Below, one piece after another: positions 53,905 to 62,042 of a stretch of DNA of 64,000 bases. Position numbers and translations under genes: made by a program. The stretch covers positions 307,565 to 371,564 of the forward strand of contig SUYA01000002.1 in NCBI GenBank assembly GCA_015060695.1, written 5' to 3'. The DNA comes from Mediterranea massiliensis. Lineage in GTDB: Bacteria > Bacteroidota > Bacteroidia > Bacteroidales > Bacteroidaceae. The notes beneath the pieces were generated by a model. That model was not told where the DNA came from. It did no database searches and saw only the letters and a list, made by a program, of their open reading frames with translations. Position 1 is the stretch's first letter; each line of letters starts with the position of its first letter.

Positions 53905-55143
53905 TTAAGATTCTGCACGCTTATAATATAGTATATTGCCTCTTTCTTCTGCGAAAGCAGACTGAGCGACCTGCAATAATTGGTTGGAACTGACGGCTCG
54001 GTAATTATCAACTTCACGATCAATATTCTCAGCTTGACCGATAAGTTCGAACCAGGCTAAATTGGTAGCCAAATCAAGATAATTCATATTACTGAATATC
54101 TGTGTAGATTCAAATTTATTCTTCACTTTCTCCAATTCATGTGCTTGAACCGGTTCTCGTTTTAATAATTCCAATTCCCGACGAACAGCCATTTCGGCCT
54201 GTTCTAAAGAGATTCCATCTGAGGGACGTCCCGTAATGGTAAACATACCGGCATCTATAGAGCCACTTATGTAAGCATCAATGTTTGAAAACAATTTTTC
54301 TTCCTGTACTAAACGATAATTAAGGCGCGAGGAACGACCATTACTCAATATATCTGACAAGATATCGAATGCATAGTAATTGTTATCCGAACGGGCGGCC
54401 ATAGGAAAGGCCATAAAGAGAGCATCGAGTGGTACATTGCGTTCCACAATTAAGCGACGTTCTTCCGTTTGTGTCGGTTCTAACGGCAATTTTCGTTTTA
54501 AGACGTTACGGGTAGGGATAGGTCCGAACCATTTATTCGCCAGATGTATCGTTTCTGCCCACGAGATATTACCCGTTACGGCAAGTACGGCATTATTGGG
54601 AGCATAATAGCGATAGAAAAATGCTTTTACTTCATCCAATGTCGCCTGCTCAATATGGCTCAGTTCTTTGCCGATGGTGGGCCAACGATAGGGATGTACT
54701 TTATAAACCAACGGACGAATTAGATGCCCCACATCGCCGTAAGGCATATTCAAGCAGCGTTGTTTAAACTCTTCCATCACCACACCGCGTTGTACTTCAA
54801 GGCTATGCTCACTAAAAGCTAATCCCAACATTCGATCAGACTCTAACCAAAACCCTACTTCTACATTGCTACGTGGAATAGTCAAGTAATAATTAGTCAA
54901 ATCGTTGTTAGTCCAAGCATTGTTCTCGCCTCCGGCTTGTTGCAATGGGATGTCGTAATCAGGAATATTTACCGATCCCCCGAACATCAGATGTTCAAAG
55001 AGGTGGGCAAAGCCGGTATGGTCGGGGTGCTCGTCGCGCGCCCCGACATCATAAGCCACATTCAGTGCCACCATTTGCGTGGACAAATCCTCGTAATGTA
55101 TCAAACGTAGGCCATTGTCCAATGCCAGCTTATTAATTTTCAT
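53905..55143 (-). CDS. M16-family zinc peptidase
   Basis: A 412-residue single-module insulinase-type peptidase. The inverted zinc motif HxxEH is in GFAHLFEHLMFGG (about 45-57), with the distal Glu expected in the ELE/EVQRGVVMEE region. No signal peptide is seen, so it appears cytoplasmic, unlike most Bacteroides M16 lipoproteins. The ATG at 55143 is chosen; a TTG 15 bases upstream would overlap the PPIase gene by 4 bases. The gap of 142 bases to tamB holds a small CGGTTT/AAACCG hairpin at 53810-53824. Confidence 0.9.
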   Translation of the reverse strand: MKINKLALDNGLRLIHYEDLSTQMVALNVAYDVGARDEHPDHTGFAHLFEHLMFGGSVNIPDYDIPLQQAGGENNAWTNNDLTNYYLTIPRSNVEVGFWLESDRMLGLAFSEHSLEVQRGVVMEEFKQRCLNMPYGDVGHLIRPLVYKVHPYRWPTIGKELSHIEQATLDEVKAFFYRYYAPNNAVLAVTGNISWAETIHLANKWFGPIPTRNVLKRKLPLEPTQTEERRLIVERNVPLDALFMAFPMAARSDNNYYAFDILSDILSNGRSSRLNYRLVQEEKLFSNIDAYISGSIDAGMFTITGRPSDGISLEQAEMAVRRELELLKREPVQAHELEKVKNKFESTQIFSNMNYLDLATNLAWFELIGQAENIDREVDNYRAVSSNQLLQVAQSAFAEERGNILYYKRAES

Positions 55144-55154
55144 GCAGAATGGAA

Positions 55155-55988
55155 TCAATCAACAAACGTAATCTTCTTGATTACCACGTCCTCTTCGGGA
55201 CGGTCATTGCGGTCTGTTTTCACTTTTTGAATGGCATCTACCACTTCCATTCCCTCCAGCACCTCACCGAAAACAGTATAGGCACCGTCTAAATGAGGAG
55301 TACCTCCTACAGTTGTATAGGCTTGAATCTGTTCGGGGGTAAAGTGAAATTCCGGTTCTTTGGCAACTTGGGCTTCGGCTTGAGCCATCAAACTGTCTTG
55401 CAAATCCATCAAGCCATCCACATCGTTAGCTTTTCTCATCTTATATATCTCCTTCATATGCTTTTGAGCCAAAGCATTGAAGGCATTGTTCATGCGTTGG
55501 TTATTTATCTGTTGCTCCATGCTAAGCAAAGTTGAGTCGCTAAACACCTTACCGGTAACAATATAGAATTGACATCCTGATGATTCTTTATTGGGATTAA
55601 CGTTGTCGCCTTGGCGAGCAGCAGCCAACACTCCTTTTTTATGGAAGTATTTGGGATAGATAAATTCTGCCGGTATAGTGTAGCCCACATCTCCCGATCC
55701 CAGCATCTTTCCCTTTTCTGCGTTCTTTGATTCAGGGTCACCGGCTTGAATCATGAAATCATTGATGACACGATGAAAGAGGGTACCTTCGTAAGTACCT
55801 TGTTCTACTAACTTTATGAAGTTATCACGATGTTTAGGGGTTTCATCATAGAGTTTTACTACTACATCGCCCGCGCTGGTTTCAATCTTTACTTTTGTAT
55901 TCATATTATCGCTATTATTTTTACCCGACTTGCAAGCCGCCATGCCGCAGGCCAGTATGATTACTATTAAAAAAATACTTTTCTTCAT
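55155..55988 (-). CDS. Cyclophilin-type peptidyl-prolyl isomerase, lipoprotein
   Basis: A 277-residue lipoprotein (lipobox GMAAC, C19) with a cyclophilin core: LFHRVINDFMIQAGDP (about 71-86, with the catalytic Arg), SGCQFYIVTG (about 137-146) and DGAYTVFGEVLEGMEVVD near the end. Between the last two, about 75 residues of charged, helical sequence (KVFSDSTLLSMEQQ through AQVAKEPEFHF) are inserted where ordinary cyclophilins have a short loop. It heads a run of envelope genes (M16 peptidase, TamB, TamL) and may fold exported proteins. Confidence 0.9.
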   Translation of the reverse strand: MKKSIFLIVIILACGMAACKSGKNNSDNMNTKVKIETSAGDVVVKLYDETPKHRDNFIKLVEQGTYEGTLFHRVINDFMIQAGDPESKNAEKGKMLGSGDVGYTIPAEFIYPKYFHKKGVLAAARQGDNVNPNKESSGCQFYIVTGKVFSDSTLLSMEQQINNQRMNNAFNALAQKHMKEIYKMRKANDVDGLMDLQDSLMAQAEAQVAKEPEFHFTPEQIQAYTTVGGTPHLDGAYTVFGEVLEGMEVVDAIQKVKTDRNDRPEEDVVIKKITFVD

Positions 55989-56016
55989 GGTACAATTGTT
56001 TTTTGATTTATAGTTG

Positions 56017-56024
56017 CAAAGATA
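56017..56024 (-). promoter_or_regulatory. Likely -7 box of the PPIase gene
   Basis: TATCTTTG on the minus strand, 28 bases before the ATG. No -33 element at the usual spacing. Confidence 0.45.
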
Positions 56025-56163
56025 CTATTTTCTCGGTTACAACGATTCTTTTTCTACGATTATAGTAAACCTTTTGGCAAAGTTTTTGTTTTTCATCTCG
56101 TGCTATCCAGAGAAACCACATTGATTGAACAAATAATATTAACCCTTTAACGAAACGTTTATT

Positions 56164-56403
56164 ATGAAAAAATTACTTTTAATAGCGGCAGTTTTCGCCT
56201 TTGCATGCGGTAGTTCTTTTTTGGCCAAAGCTGATGAACCGGTAAAGCAATCTGTTACAACCGTTCAAGAAGATACCATCACGAAAAAATGTGATAAGCA
56301 ATGTAAGAAAGAGGCTCAAAAGAGTACACAAACTACCCAACAGCCAGATAGTACCACAAGCATCATTGTTACCGAAGAGTTGATAGGCATTGGCGACGAC
56401 TGA
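56164..56403 (+). CDS. Small secreted protein, 79 aa
   Basis: The first 23 residues (MKKLLLIAAVFAFACGSSFL and AKA) form a signal peptide. The mature part, about 56 residues, is hydrophilic, with two cysteines in KKCDKQCKKEAQ and a Thr/Ser/Gln-rich stretch, ending in an acidic ..GIGDD. I recognise no family. It has its own orientation, facing convergent rluA, and is followed by a strong hairpin at 56422-56461, which supports a real transcript. Confidence 0.65.
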   Translation: MKKLLLIAAVFAFACGSSFLAKADEPVKQSVTTVQEDTITKKCDKQCKKEAQKSTQTTQQPDSTTSIIVTEELIGIGDD

Positions 56404-56421
56404 TTTGTCTGCCCAAGAAAT

Positions 56422-56461
56422 AAGCAGAAAGGGATGCCCGAAAGTGCATCTCTTTCTGCTT
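56422..56461. terminator. Bidirectional terminator between convergent genes
   Basis: AAGCAGAAAGGGATGC pairs with GCATCTCTTTCTGCTT (one mismatch) around an 8-base loop. It lies between the stop codons of the 79-aa gene and the pseudouridine synthase gene, so it can serve both, although T runs are short. Confidence 0.75.
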
Positions 56462-56473
56462 GTATAAGTACAT

Positions 56474-57136
56474 TCAAGGATTGAACATATTGAACGAGGA
56501 AGGCAAGGGAGCTTCAACCTCTATTGTTTCTTTGGAAACGGGATGAGTGAAGCTAAGGCTACGGGCATGCAAAGAGATACTTCCGTCTGAATTTGAACGA
56601 GGAAAGCCGTATTTCAAGTCGCCTTTAATAGGGCATCCCATCTTGGCTAGCTGACAACGTATTTGGTGGTGGCGACCGGTCTGCAGATTAACTTCCAAGA
56701 GATAGTAGTTATCAGAAGCTGCTATCAGCCGATAATCCAAGACAGCCTTCTTGCTTTGGGGCTTCTCGGCCGGATAAGCATAGCTTTTGTTTTGCTTTTC
56801 GTTGCGCACCAACCAGTGTACCAAGGTGTCTTCTTCGCGGGGCGGCTTGTTTTTCACTACCGCCCAATAGGTTTTTCTTACCTCGCCATTCTTGAACATA
56901 TCATTGAGTCGTGCCAATGCCTTACTGGTTTTGGCAAAGAGGACAAGACCGCTTACGGGACGATCGAGACGATGGGTTACACCGACAAAGACGTTGCCGG
57001 GCTTCTGATATTTCTCTTTCAGATATTGCTTGACGGTCTCTGAGAGAGGGGTGTCGCCGGTTTTGTCTCCTTGAACAATCTCGGAAGCGGTCTTGTTGAC
57101 TATAATGATATGATTGTCTTCGTAAACGACCGTCAT
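56474..57136 (-). CDS. RluA-family pseudouridine synthase
   Basis: The 220-residue protein has the catalytic motif GVTHRLDRPVSGLVLFAKT (about 53-71) with the active Asp in RLD, and LQTGRHHQIRCQLAKMGCPI near 150. There is no N-terminal S4 RNA-binding domain, as in the short RluA/TruC types. Third gene of the tetR-fabG-rluA transcript, 6 bases after fabG. RNA target unknown. Confidence 0.9.
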   Translation of the reverse strand: MTVVYEDNHIIIVNKTASEIVQGDKTGDTPLSETVKQYLKEKYQKPGNVFVGVTHRLDRPVSGLVLFAKTSKALARLNDMFKNGEVRKTYWAVVKNKPPREEDTLVHWLVRNEKQNKSYAYPAEKPQSKKAVLDYRLIAASDNYYLLEVNLQTGRHHQIRCQLAKMGCPIKGDLKYGFPRSNSDGSISLHARSLSFTHPVSKETIEVEAPLPSSFNMFNP

Positions 57137-57142
57137 GGCTTT

Positions 57143-57889
57143 TTACATATTCATACCGCCATCTACTTGTATTACCTGACCGGTTACATACGAAGCCATG
57201 TCAGATGCCAAGAAGGTTGCTATATTAGCCACATCTTCGGGGGTACCTCCACGACGCAAGGGAATGCGTTTTGCCCATTCGGCTTTCACTTCATCACTCA
57301 ATTGGTCGGTCATGGCTGTAATGATGAAGCCCGGAGCGATGGCATTGGCACGGATACCGCGTGAGCCAAGTTCTTGTGCGATGGATTTAGCTAAAGCTAT
57401 CATACCAGCTTTCGAAGCAGAGTAGTTGGCTTGTCCGGCGTTACCATGTACACCTACCACCGATGCCATGTTGATGATACTACCGGCACGTTGACGCATC
57501 ATAATGGGAGTGCAGGCATGGACAAAGTTGAATGCCGACTTCAGGTTGACGTTGATAACCATGTCCCATTGTTGTTCGCTCATGCGCATCATTAGTCCGT
57601 CGCGAGTGATACCGGCATTGTTTACCAGAATATCTATACGTCCAAAGTCTTTGTGGATTTCGGCCACCACGTTGGCTGTATCTTCAAAGTTGGCTGCGTT
57701 CGAGGCATAGGCTTTGGCCTTCACGCCAAGTGCTTCGATTTCTTTAACTGTTGCTTCTGCATTTTCATCGATTACCAGGTCGGTAAACGCTACGTTTGCG
57801 CCTTCGGCAGCAAACTTCAGAGCGATAGCCTTTCCGATACCACGGGCGGCACCGGTTACAAGGGCTGTTTTTCCTTCTAATAATTTCAT
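57143..57889 (-). CDS. fabG: 3-oxoacyl-ACP reductase
   Basis: FabG performs the first reduction in each round of fatty acid elongation. The 248-residue SDR protein has TGAARGIGKAIA (about 12-23), the NNAG motif (about 89-92), and the catalytic Ser, YSASK (Tyr and Lys about 154-158). The C-terminal GGMNM is typical. It follows the TetR gene by 19 bases. It stands outside a fab cluster, so a FabG paralogue with another substrate is possible. Confidence 0.93.
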   Translation of the reverse strand: MKLLEGKTALVTGAARGIGKAIALKFAAEGANVAFTDLVIDENAEATVKEIEALGVKAKAYASNAANFEDTANVVAEIHKDFGRIDILVNNAGITRDGLMMRMSEQQWDMVINVNLKSAFNFVHACTPIMMRQRAGSIINMASVVGVHGNAGQANYSASKAGMIALAKSIAQELGSRGIRANAIAPGFIITAMTDQLSDEVKAEWAKRIPLRRGGTPEDVANIATFLASDMASYVTGQVIQVDGGMNM

Positions 57890-57908
57890 ATCGTTATTAT
57901 GTTATAAA

Positions 57909-58496
57909 TTAAAGTTTCTTTCCCAAAGCGCGGAATACTAATTTTTCTACGTATAGTCCGCGAATGTCATCGGCGAGGTCGGCCCCTACCTGTCCACGGA
58001 CGTAGGGTACTTCGATGCCTTTCACACTGTAGTGTATGATTTCGGCGGTCATATCTACATTGTCCAATTCAAAAACGCCTTTTTCCATGCCTTCGAGCAG
58101 CACGGCCTTAATGCATTGCAACTCGTTGGAATCAAACTTCTTGCGCACTTTTTCCACGCGCCAGATGTCACGAAAGAAGTCGGCACGCAATGTTCCGTTC
58201 CGATAAACTACCTCTTTCACCGCATCCAGTCGGGTGTATATCATTTCTATCAACTTGGCATCGGGCGAGATGTCCTTTTCCATCACCCGCTTCAGCATTT
58301 GCGAGAGGATATCGAGTTCACTCTCCACCACGGCCAAATAGATTTCTTCCTTGCTCTTGAAGTAGGTATATAGCGTTCTTCTTCCTTTCTTCGAAGCAAG
58401 GGCAATGTCGTTCATGGTGGTATTCTCTACCCCCATCTTTGCGAACAGTTGGCGTGCTACGTCCACCAATTTAGCTTTTGTCTTTGATGTTGCCAT
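57909..58496 (-). CDS. TetR/AcrR-family transcriptional regulator
   Basis: A 195-residue repressor. The N-terminal helix-turn-helix is typical: LVDVARQLFAKMGVENTTMNDIALASKKGRRTLYTYFKSKEEI (in parts, about 11-53). The C-terminal 140 residues form the ligand-binding domain. It has its own promoter and is the first gene of the transcript with fabG and the pseudouridine synthase; it probably controls itself and fabG, perhaps sensing an acyl ligand. Confidence 0.92.
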   Translation of the reverse strand: MATSKTKAKLVDVARQLFAKMGVENTTMNDIALASKKGRRTLYTYFKSKEEIYLAVVESELDILSQMLKRVMEKDISPDAKLIEMIYTRLDAVKEVVYRNGTLRADFFRDIWRVEKVRKKFDSNELQCIKAVLLEGMEKGVFELDNVDMTAEIIHYSVKGIEVPYVRGQVGADLADDIRGLYVEKLVFRALGKKL

Positions 58497-58528
58497 ATTC
58501 TTTATTGCACAATGCTTGTTAGTTTGAG

Positions 58529-58560
58529 CAAAAGTAATGCATTTCTGTTAATTGAACAAA
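58529..58560 (-). promoter_or_regulatory. Promoter of the tetR-fabG-rluA transcript
   Basis: On the minus strand TTTG (58560-58557) and TACTTTTG (58536-58529) are 20 bases apart. The start codon is 32 bases downstream. Confidence 0.75.
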
Positions 58561-58585
58561 TATATAGAAAATTATCTGCAAATAA

Positions 58586-58616
58586 TTTGCTAATTCAAAA
58601 GAAAGCCGTACCTTTG
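58586..58616 (+). promoter_or_regulatory. Promoter of tRNA-fMet
   Basis: TTTG (58586-58589) and TACCTTTG (58609-58616) are 19 bases apart; the tRNA begins 20 bases downstream. Confidence 0.78.
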
Positions 58617-58636
58617 CACTCGCAAACAGGAAACAT

Positions 58637-58709
<73 letters not shown>

Positions 58710-58718
58710 CTAAATAGC

Positions 58719-58754
58719 AAGAGGAAGCATCGGTTGGTGTTTCCTCTTTTCTTT
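58719..58754 (+). terminator. Terminator after tRNA-fMet
   Basis: AAGAGGAAGCA pairs with TGTTTCCTCTT (one mismatch) around an 8-base loop and is followed by TTCTTT. Confidence 0.8.
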
Positions 58755-58953
58755 ATCCGTAACCTGTGAGTTGACAAAGTGTCAGCCGTTGACAAAATGA
58801 TAATCGAACGGTCTGAGAATCGCTTATTTCGGAGCAAGGTAGGTGTTGGTGGAAAATTTTAAAGCGGAAAACGAGTTATATTGTTTGTTTTCAAGATGAT
58901 AAGCTAAAATTTAACACTTCTTTAACAGGCAAAACAGTGTAAATATTCGTTGA

Positions 58954-59151
58954 TTTCAGCCCTTTTTGAGGGAAGATACCACCTTTTGAGGCCGAAGATA
59001 GGAGCTTTTGGGGTAAAAGATGGTATGTTTTCATCGGAAAGGTGCACTGTTTCCGCCGGAAATGTGTGCAACAAACTCGGTTGGCGTGCGGAGTTTGTTC
59101 GGTAAAGGTGTGCAGTTTGCTCGGTAGGAGCGCACATTTCGGACGGCCGGG
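58954..59151. repeat. Degenerate nine-unit array, 22-base period
   Basis: Nine consecutive units of exactly 22 bases begin at 58954, 58976, 58998, 59020, 59042, 59064, 59086, 59108 and 59130. Units share phase rather than strict sequence: a variable 6-7 base head (often ATA.., GTG..), then TTT or TTTT at positions 9-12, then a G/C-rich part ending AAG or similar. Some units carry a short inverted repeat, for example CTTTT-GGGGT-AAAAG and TTTCC-GCC-GGAAA. The gap 58755-58953 shows nothing else. Two short minus-strand open frames cross the array but look non-coding. Confidence 0.75.
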
Positions 59152-59200
59152 CTCGGAATTTCGTTTTTTTTCGAGTCTTTTTACGAAAGTGCCGGTTAGC

Positions 59201-59245
59201 AAAAAAGGGCAATTCTGCCGTTTTTGTTCAGCAAAATCACCCTTT
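59201..59245 (-). terminator. Likely terminator of the ABC/thioredoxin operon
   Basis: AAAGGGCAATTCTGC and GCAAAATCACCCTTT pair imperfectly around about 11 bases. On the minus strand the stem ends in CCC followed by six T residues, about 115 bases after the last stop codon. Confidence 0.6.
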
Positions 59246-59361
59246 AGGTTTCTTTTTATTACTTCATGTTTTACGTTTACTTGTGGCTATTGGCCGAAGG
59301 GAAACGATTTCCATCTGCCAGCTTACACCGGCCACGCCGTCGTCAATGAAGTTTTCTTTCC

Positions 59362-60771
59362 TCACTCAGCAAGCACCGCCTTCAACTGCTCTATCAACTT
59401 TTCAGCCTGCTTGGGCGAAGCGGCATTGGGCTGCGCAATCTTTCCTTCTCTATCGACAATCAAGAAACGAGGGATGGACAATACGCCTCGCTCATCGCCC
59501 AATTCCCGATAAACAGCTTGCGCCAACTCCTTGCCGGCCAGGATATGATAGCCCGTCAGTTTATAATGAGGAATAGATTTGCGCCATTTTTTTTCATCTT
59601 GCGGACGGTCGATAGACAAGTACAGATAAGCCACATCCAAATCTTTGGCCTTCTCCTTAAAATCGGGCAGATGAGTAAACATTTCCTTGCAAGGGCCGCA
59701 CCAAGTAGCCCACACATCGACATACACCACCTTTCCCCGTAAAGATTTCAAGGCTTCAGAAATGCTTGTCATTGTAGTGTCGTAAGGCAACAGATGATAC
59801 AGAGTTTCGTCCGACTTGCCTTTATGGAAACTAATGGTCTCTTCCATACCCGGCTGTAAAGCAGATAGATAAGGGCTGTTCGGATATACTCGCTTAAACT
59901 CCTCGAAAAGTTCTATATACACTTCTGTATGTCCTTGCTGAAGGATGTCGTCGTAGATGAAAGCTGCCCAAACCCGCTCAAGTGCCTTACCTTCGAACCA
60001 ATCTTTACATCGGTCAAACATAAAACGAATAGGCTCCTTAACCCCATCCTTAGAACCATTTTCCAGAATAACATATTTCATCGGAGGCAATTGCCGAGAG
60101 AGCGTGCCTACGCCACGGAAACTTCGCATCGCATCTCCACTCCAAGGCATCTCGGCCACTTGCTTAAATGCCGCTATCCATTCATCGGTCTTATCTTTCA
60201 CCGAATACATGGTGATATATGCCACAATCAACCGAGAAATGTAGTCGAGATGCATCATCTGTTCTTCTACAAAAGCTGTAGGAAGGCCCGATTCCTTAAT
60301 CATGTTGGCTGCTTTGTTGTAATGTATGCCATACATTGACTTCAATTCATCGGGTGTTTTGGCAGATTTCAACTCATGACGGGTATATAATATCCGGTCA
60401 CAATAGTTCTGATAATCATCTACCACACGCAAACATTGATTGTATCGCTCATTGCTTCCTGCCAACATCACCGTATCCTTCGTCACAATTACCGTATCCC
60501 TGCTGCCCGGAGTTAGATAAAAGGTCATTGCTTTCTGCAAAGCATTTATTGCCAAAGTCTTAGAGTCAGACAAATCTACTTGATAAGTCATATATCCTTC
60601 GGCATCTGTTGTACCTTTCTTTCCCAAGGCATACGAATACAGTTCATCTCTTCCGGCATCCCAATAAACGACTTCTGAATTTGGTTCGGTTTTTATTACT
60701 AAAACAGCAGTCTCCGAAGTATTACATCCTACAAAAAGGATCGTTGTCAGCATTAATAAAAGTTTTTTCAT
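59362..60771 (-). CDS. Thioredoxin-fold lipoprotein (TlpA/ResA-like)
   Basis: A 469-residue lipoprotein (lipobox LFVGC, C16). The C-terminal 140 residues are a thioredoxin domain with the redox motif WATWCGPCKEMF (CxxC at about 359-362) and the cis-Pro segment GVLSIPRFLIVDREG. The N-terminal 300 residues are a helical and beta region found in Bacteroidetes thiol-disulfide proteins, without further motif. Last gene of a five-gene minus-strand group, 41 bases after the membrane-anchored hypothetical. Confidence 0.88.
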   Translation of the reverse strand: MKKLLLMLTTILFVGCNTSETAVLVIKTEPNSEVVYWDAGRDELYSYALGKKGTTDAEGYMTYQVDLSDSKTLAINALQKAMTFYLTPGSRDTVIVTKDTVMLAGSNERYNQCLRVVDDYQNYCDRILYTRHELKSAKTPDELKSMYGIHYNKAANMIKESGLPTAFVEEQMMHLDYISRLIVAYITMYSVKDKTDEWIAAFKQVAEMPWSGDAMRSFRGVGTLSRQLPPMKYVILENGSKDGVKEPIRFMFDRCKDWFEGKALERVWAAFIYDDILQQGHTEVYIELFEEFKRVYPNSPYLSALQPGMEETISFHKGKSDETLYHLLPYDTTMTSISEALKSLRGKVVYVDVWATWCGPCKEMFTHLPDFKEKAKDLDVAYLYLSIDRPQDEKKWRKSIPHYKLTGYHILAGKELAQAVYRELGDERGVLSIPRFLIVDREGKIAQPNAASPKQAEKLIEQLKAVLAE

Positions 60772-60812
60772 ACAGTTTGTTATTTGGTTATCAGTAAACT
60801 ATTCTTCCTTCA

Positions 60813-61649
60813 CTATTCTTCTGCAACTATTATTTCCGATGCTTCGGGCAGAACCAAACCTAAGCGACCATCTTTTCCGGTAGGCGTCCAAAGAACTCGC
60901 CGACATTCGCCTCGCTTTAAATCATTATGGAAGTAACGATTGCCACGCAAATGCTCGGTGTCTATATAGAAAGAGTCGGGCCAAGTTGCCCAAGAAGATA
61001 CTCTATCCAGGTTTAAGTGAAGGTTATCGGCACGGCCACTCTGCAACTGTAAACCCATGGCTTGCTCGATGCGCAAATGGGCAAAACCCGAATTACGCAC
61101 TCGCAAACGGTTGTCTAACAAAAATGTAAACTCTTCGCGATGCATCCCGTCGGCCACTACCCAACGACAAGAAACATCAGAATGAAGTACTTCAACCGAC
61201 GGAGAAAGGCTCAGCCGGAGGTCGGCCGTCTTGATGCGGGCAAAGTCTTTGTACCTCAATTCTTCCGGAAGCAGCTCTTTAGTAAATCGGAATCCCACAA
61301 TCAACGTATCGCCTCGTTGCTCCATGCTTAAATGTTTCTGCATATCGGCCGCTACGGTCAGCAAAGAAGTGGATGCTGCCGTATCACAGAGCAATACATC
61401 TACATCTTGCAACACAAAATCATTGTATAAACGATAAATATGGGGTTTCTCCTTCTTCGTTTCTACCCCCTTCTTCACAAACTTCAACACCCTGCAAGCC
61501 GGTAATTCCAAGGTAACAGGAGTACCTTCTATCCGATAAAATCCATCGTGATGAGAAGCTCCCCATAAAGAGCCGAAGACAATGCCACCTATAACTAAAA
61601 CAAAAACGGTAAGCAGCATACCTATTATAATATATGTAGTTCGTTTCAT
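60813..61649 (-). CDS. Membrane-anchored hypothetical protein, 278 aa
   Basis: One N-terminal helix (about 5-29, IIIGMLLTVFVLVIGGIVFG) anchors a 245-residue domain rich in beta structure with evenly spaced Leu/Val/Arg strands (LRLSLSPSVEVLHSD, RLRVRNSGFAHLRIEQ). The repeated strand pattern recalls right-handed beta-helix or DUF2807-like proteins, but I cannot name it. It overlaps the GntR gene by 4 bases, so it is tied to the ABC/GntR module. Confidence 0.75.
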   Translation of the reverse strand: MKRTTYIIIGMLLTVFVLVIGGIVFGSLWGASHHDGFYRIEGTPVTLELPACRVLKFVKKGVETKKEKPHIYRLYNDFVLQDVDVLLCDTAASTSLLTVAADMQKHLSMEQRGDTLIVGFRFTKELLPEELRYKDFARIKTADLRLSLSPSVEVLHSDVSCRWVVADGMHREEFTFLLDNRLRVRNSGFAHLRIEQAMGLQLQSGRADNLHLNLDRVSSWATWPDSFYIDTEHLRGNRYFHNDLKRGECRRVLWTPTGKDGRLGLVLPEASEIIVAEE

Positions 61650-62038
61650 ACGTTATCACTGTTTAATGATTGTTTTTTAAGATATTCTTTATACATAGCA
61701 GCCAGTTCATGCGAGGAAATTTCCAAAGTATAGAGCTGTCGGAAGAAGTAATCGGCCTCTTCACCCAAGAAAGTTGCACGACGCAGCGTTCGAATCAGTT
61801 CATGCGCACCCGTCGAAACAAAATAACCAATGCCACGTTTGTTGTAAATAATACCTTTCGACTGAAGGAATTCGAACGAACGCATGGCAGTATTCACGTT
61901 TACTTCGACCAAAGCGGCATACTCGCGTACCGAAGGGATACGCTCACCTTCGGGATATTGTCCCAAAAGAATCTCATCACAGATGCGGTCGGCTATCTGC
62001 AAAAAAATGGCTTTAGTTTCTCTGAAATTCATAGGCAT
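61646..62038 (-). CDS. GntR-family regulator (YtrA type)
   Basis: A 130-residue protein with an N-terminal winged helix: QIADRICDEILLGQYPEGERIPSVREYAA in two parts (about 12-40) and VNVNTAMRSFEFLQSKGIIYNKRGIGYFV (in two parts). The short C-terminal tail (about 60 residues) is the YtrA-type, which controls ABC transporters. It sits between the permease gene (5 bases) and the anchored hypothetical (4-base overlap), so it likely regulates this operon. Confidence 0.9.
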   Translation of the reverse strand: MPMNFRETKAIFLQIADRICDEILLGQYPEGERIPSVREYAALVEVNVNTAMRSFEFLQSKGIIYNKRGIGYFVSTGAHELIRTLRRATFLGEEADYFFRQLYTLEISSHELAAMYKEYLKKQSLNSDNV

Positions 62039-62042
62039 AAAT

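Noticed and set aside
58891..59212. Two minus-strand open frames across the 22-base array
   Set aside because: The 22-base period is not a multiple of 3, the products are low in structure and have no start signals; the array itself explains the open frames poorly but coding is unlikely.
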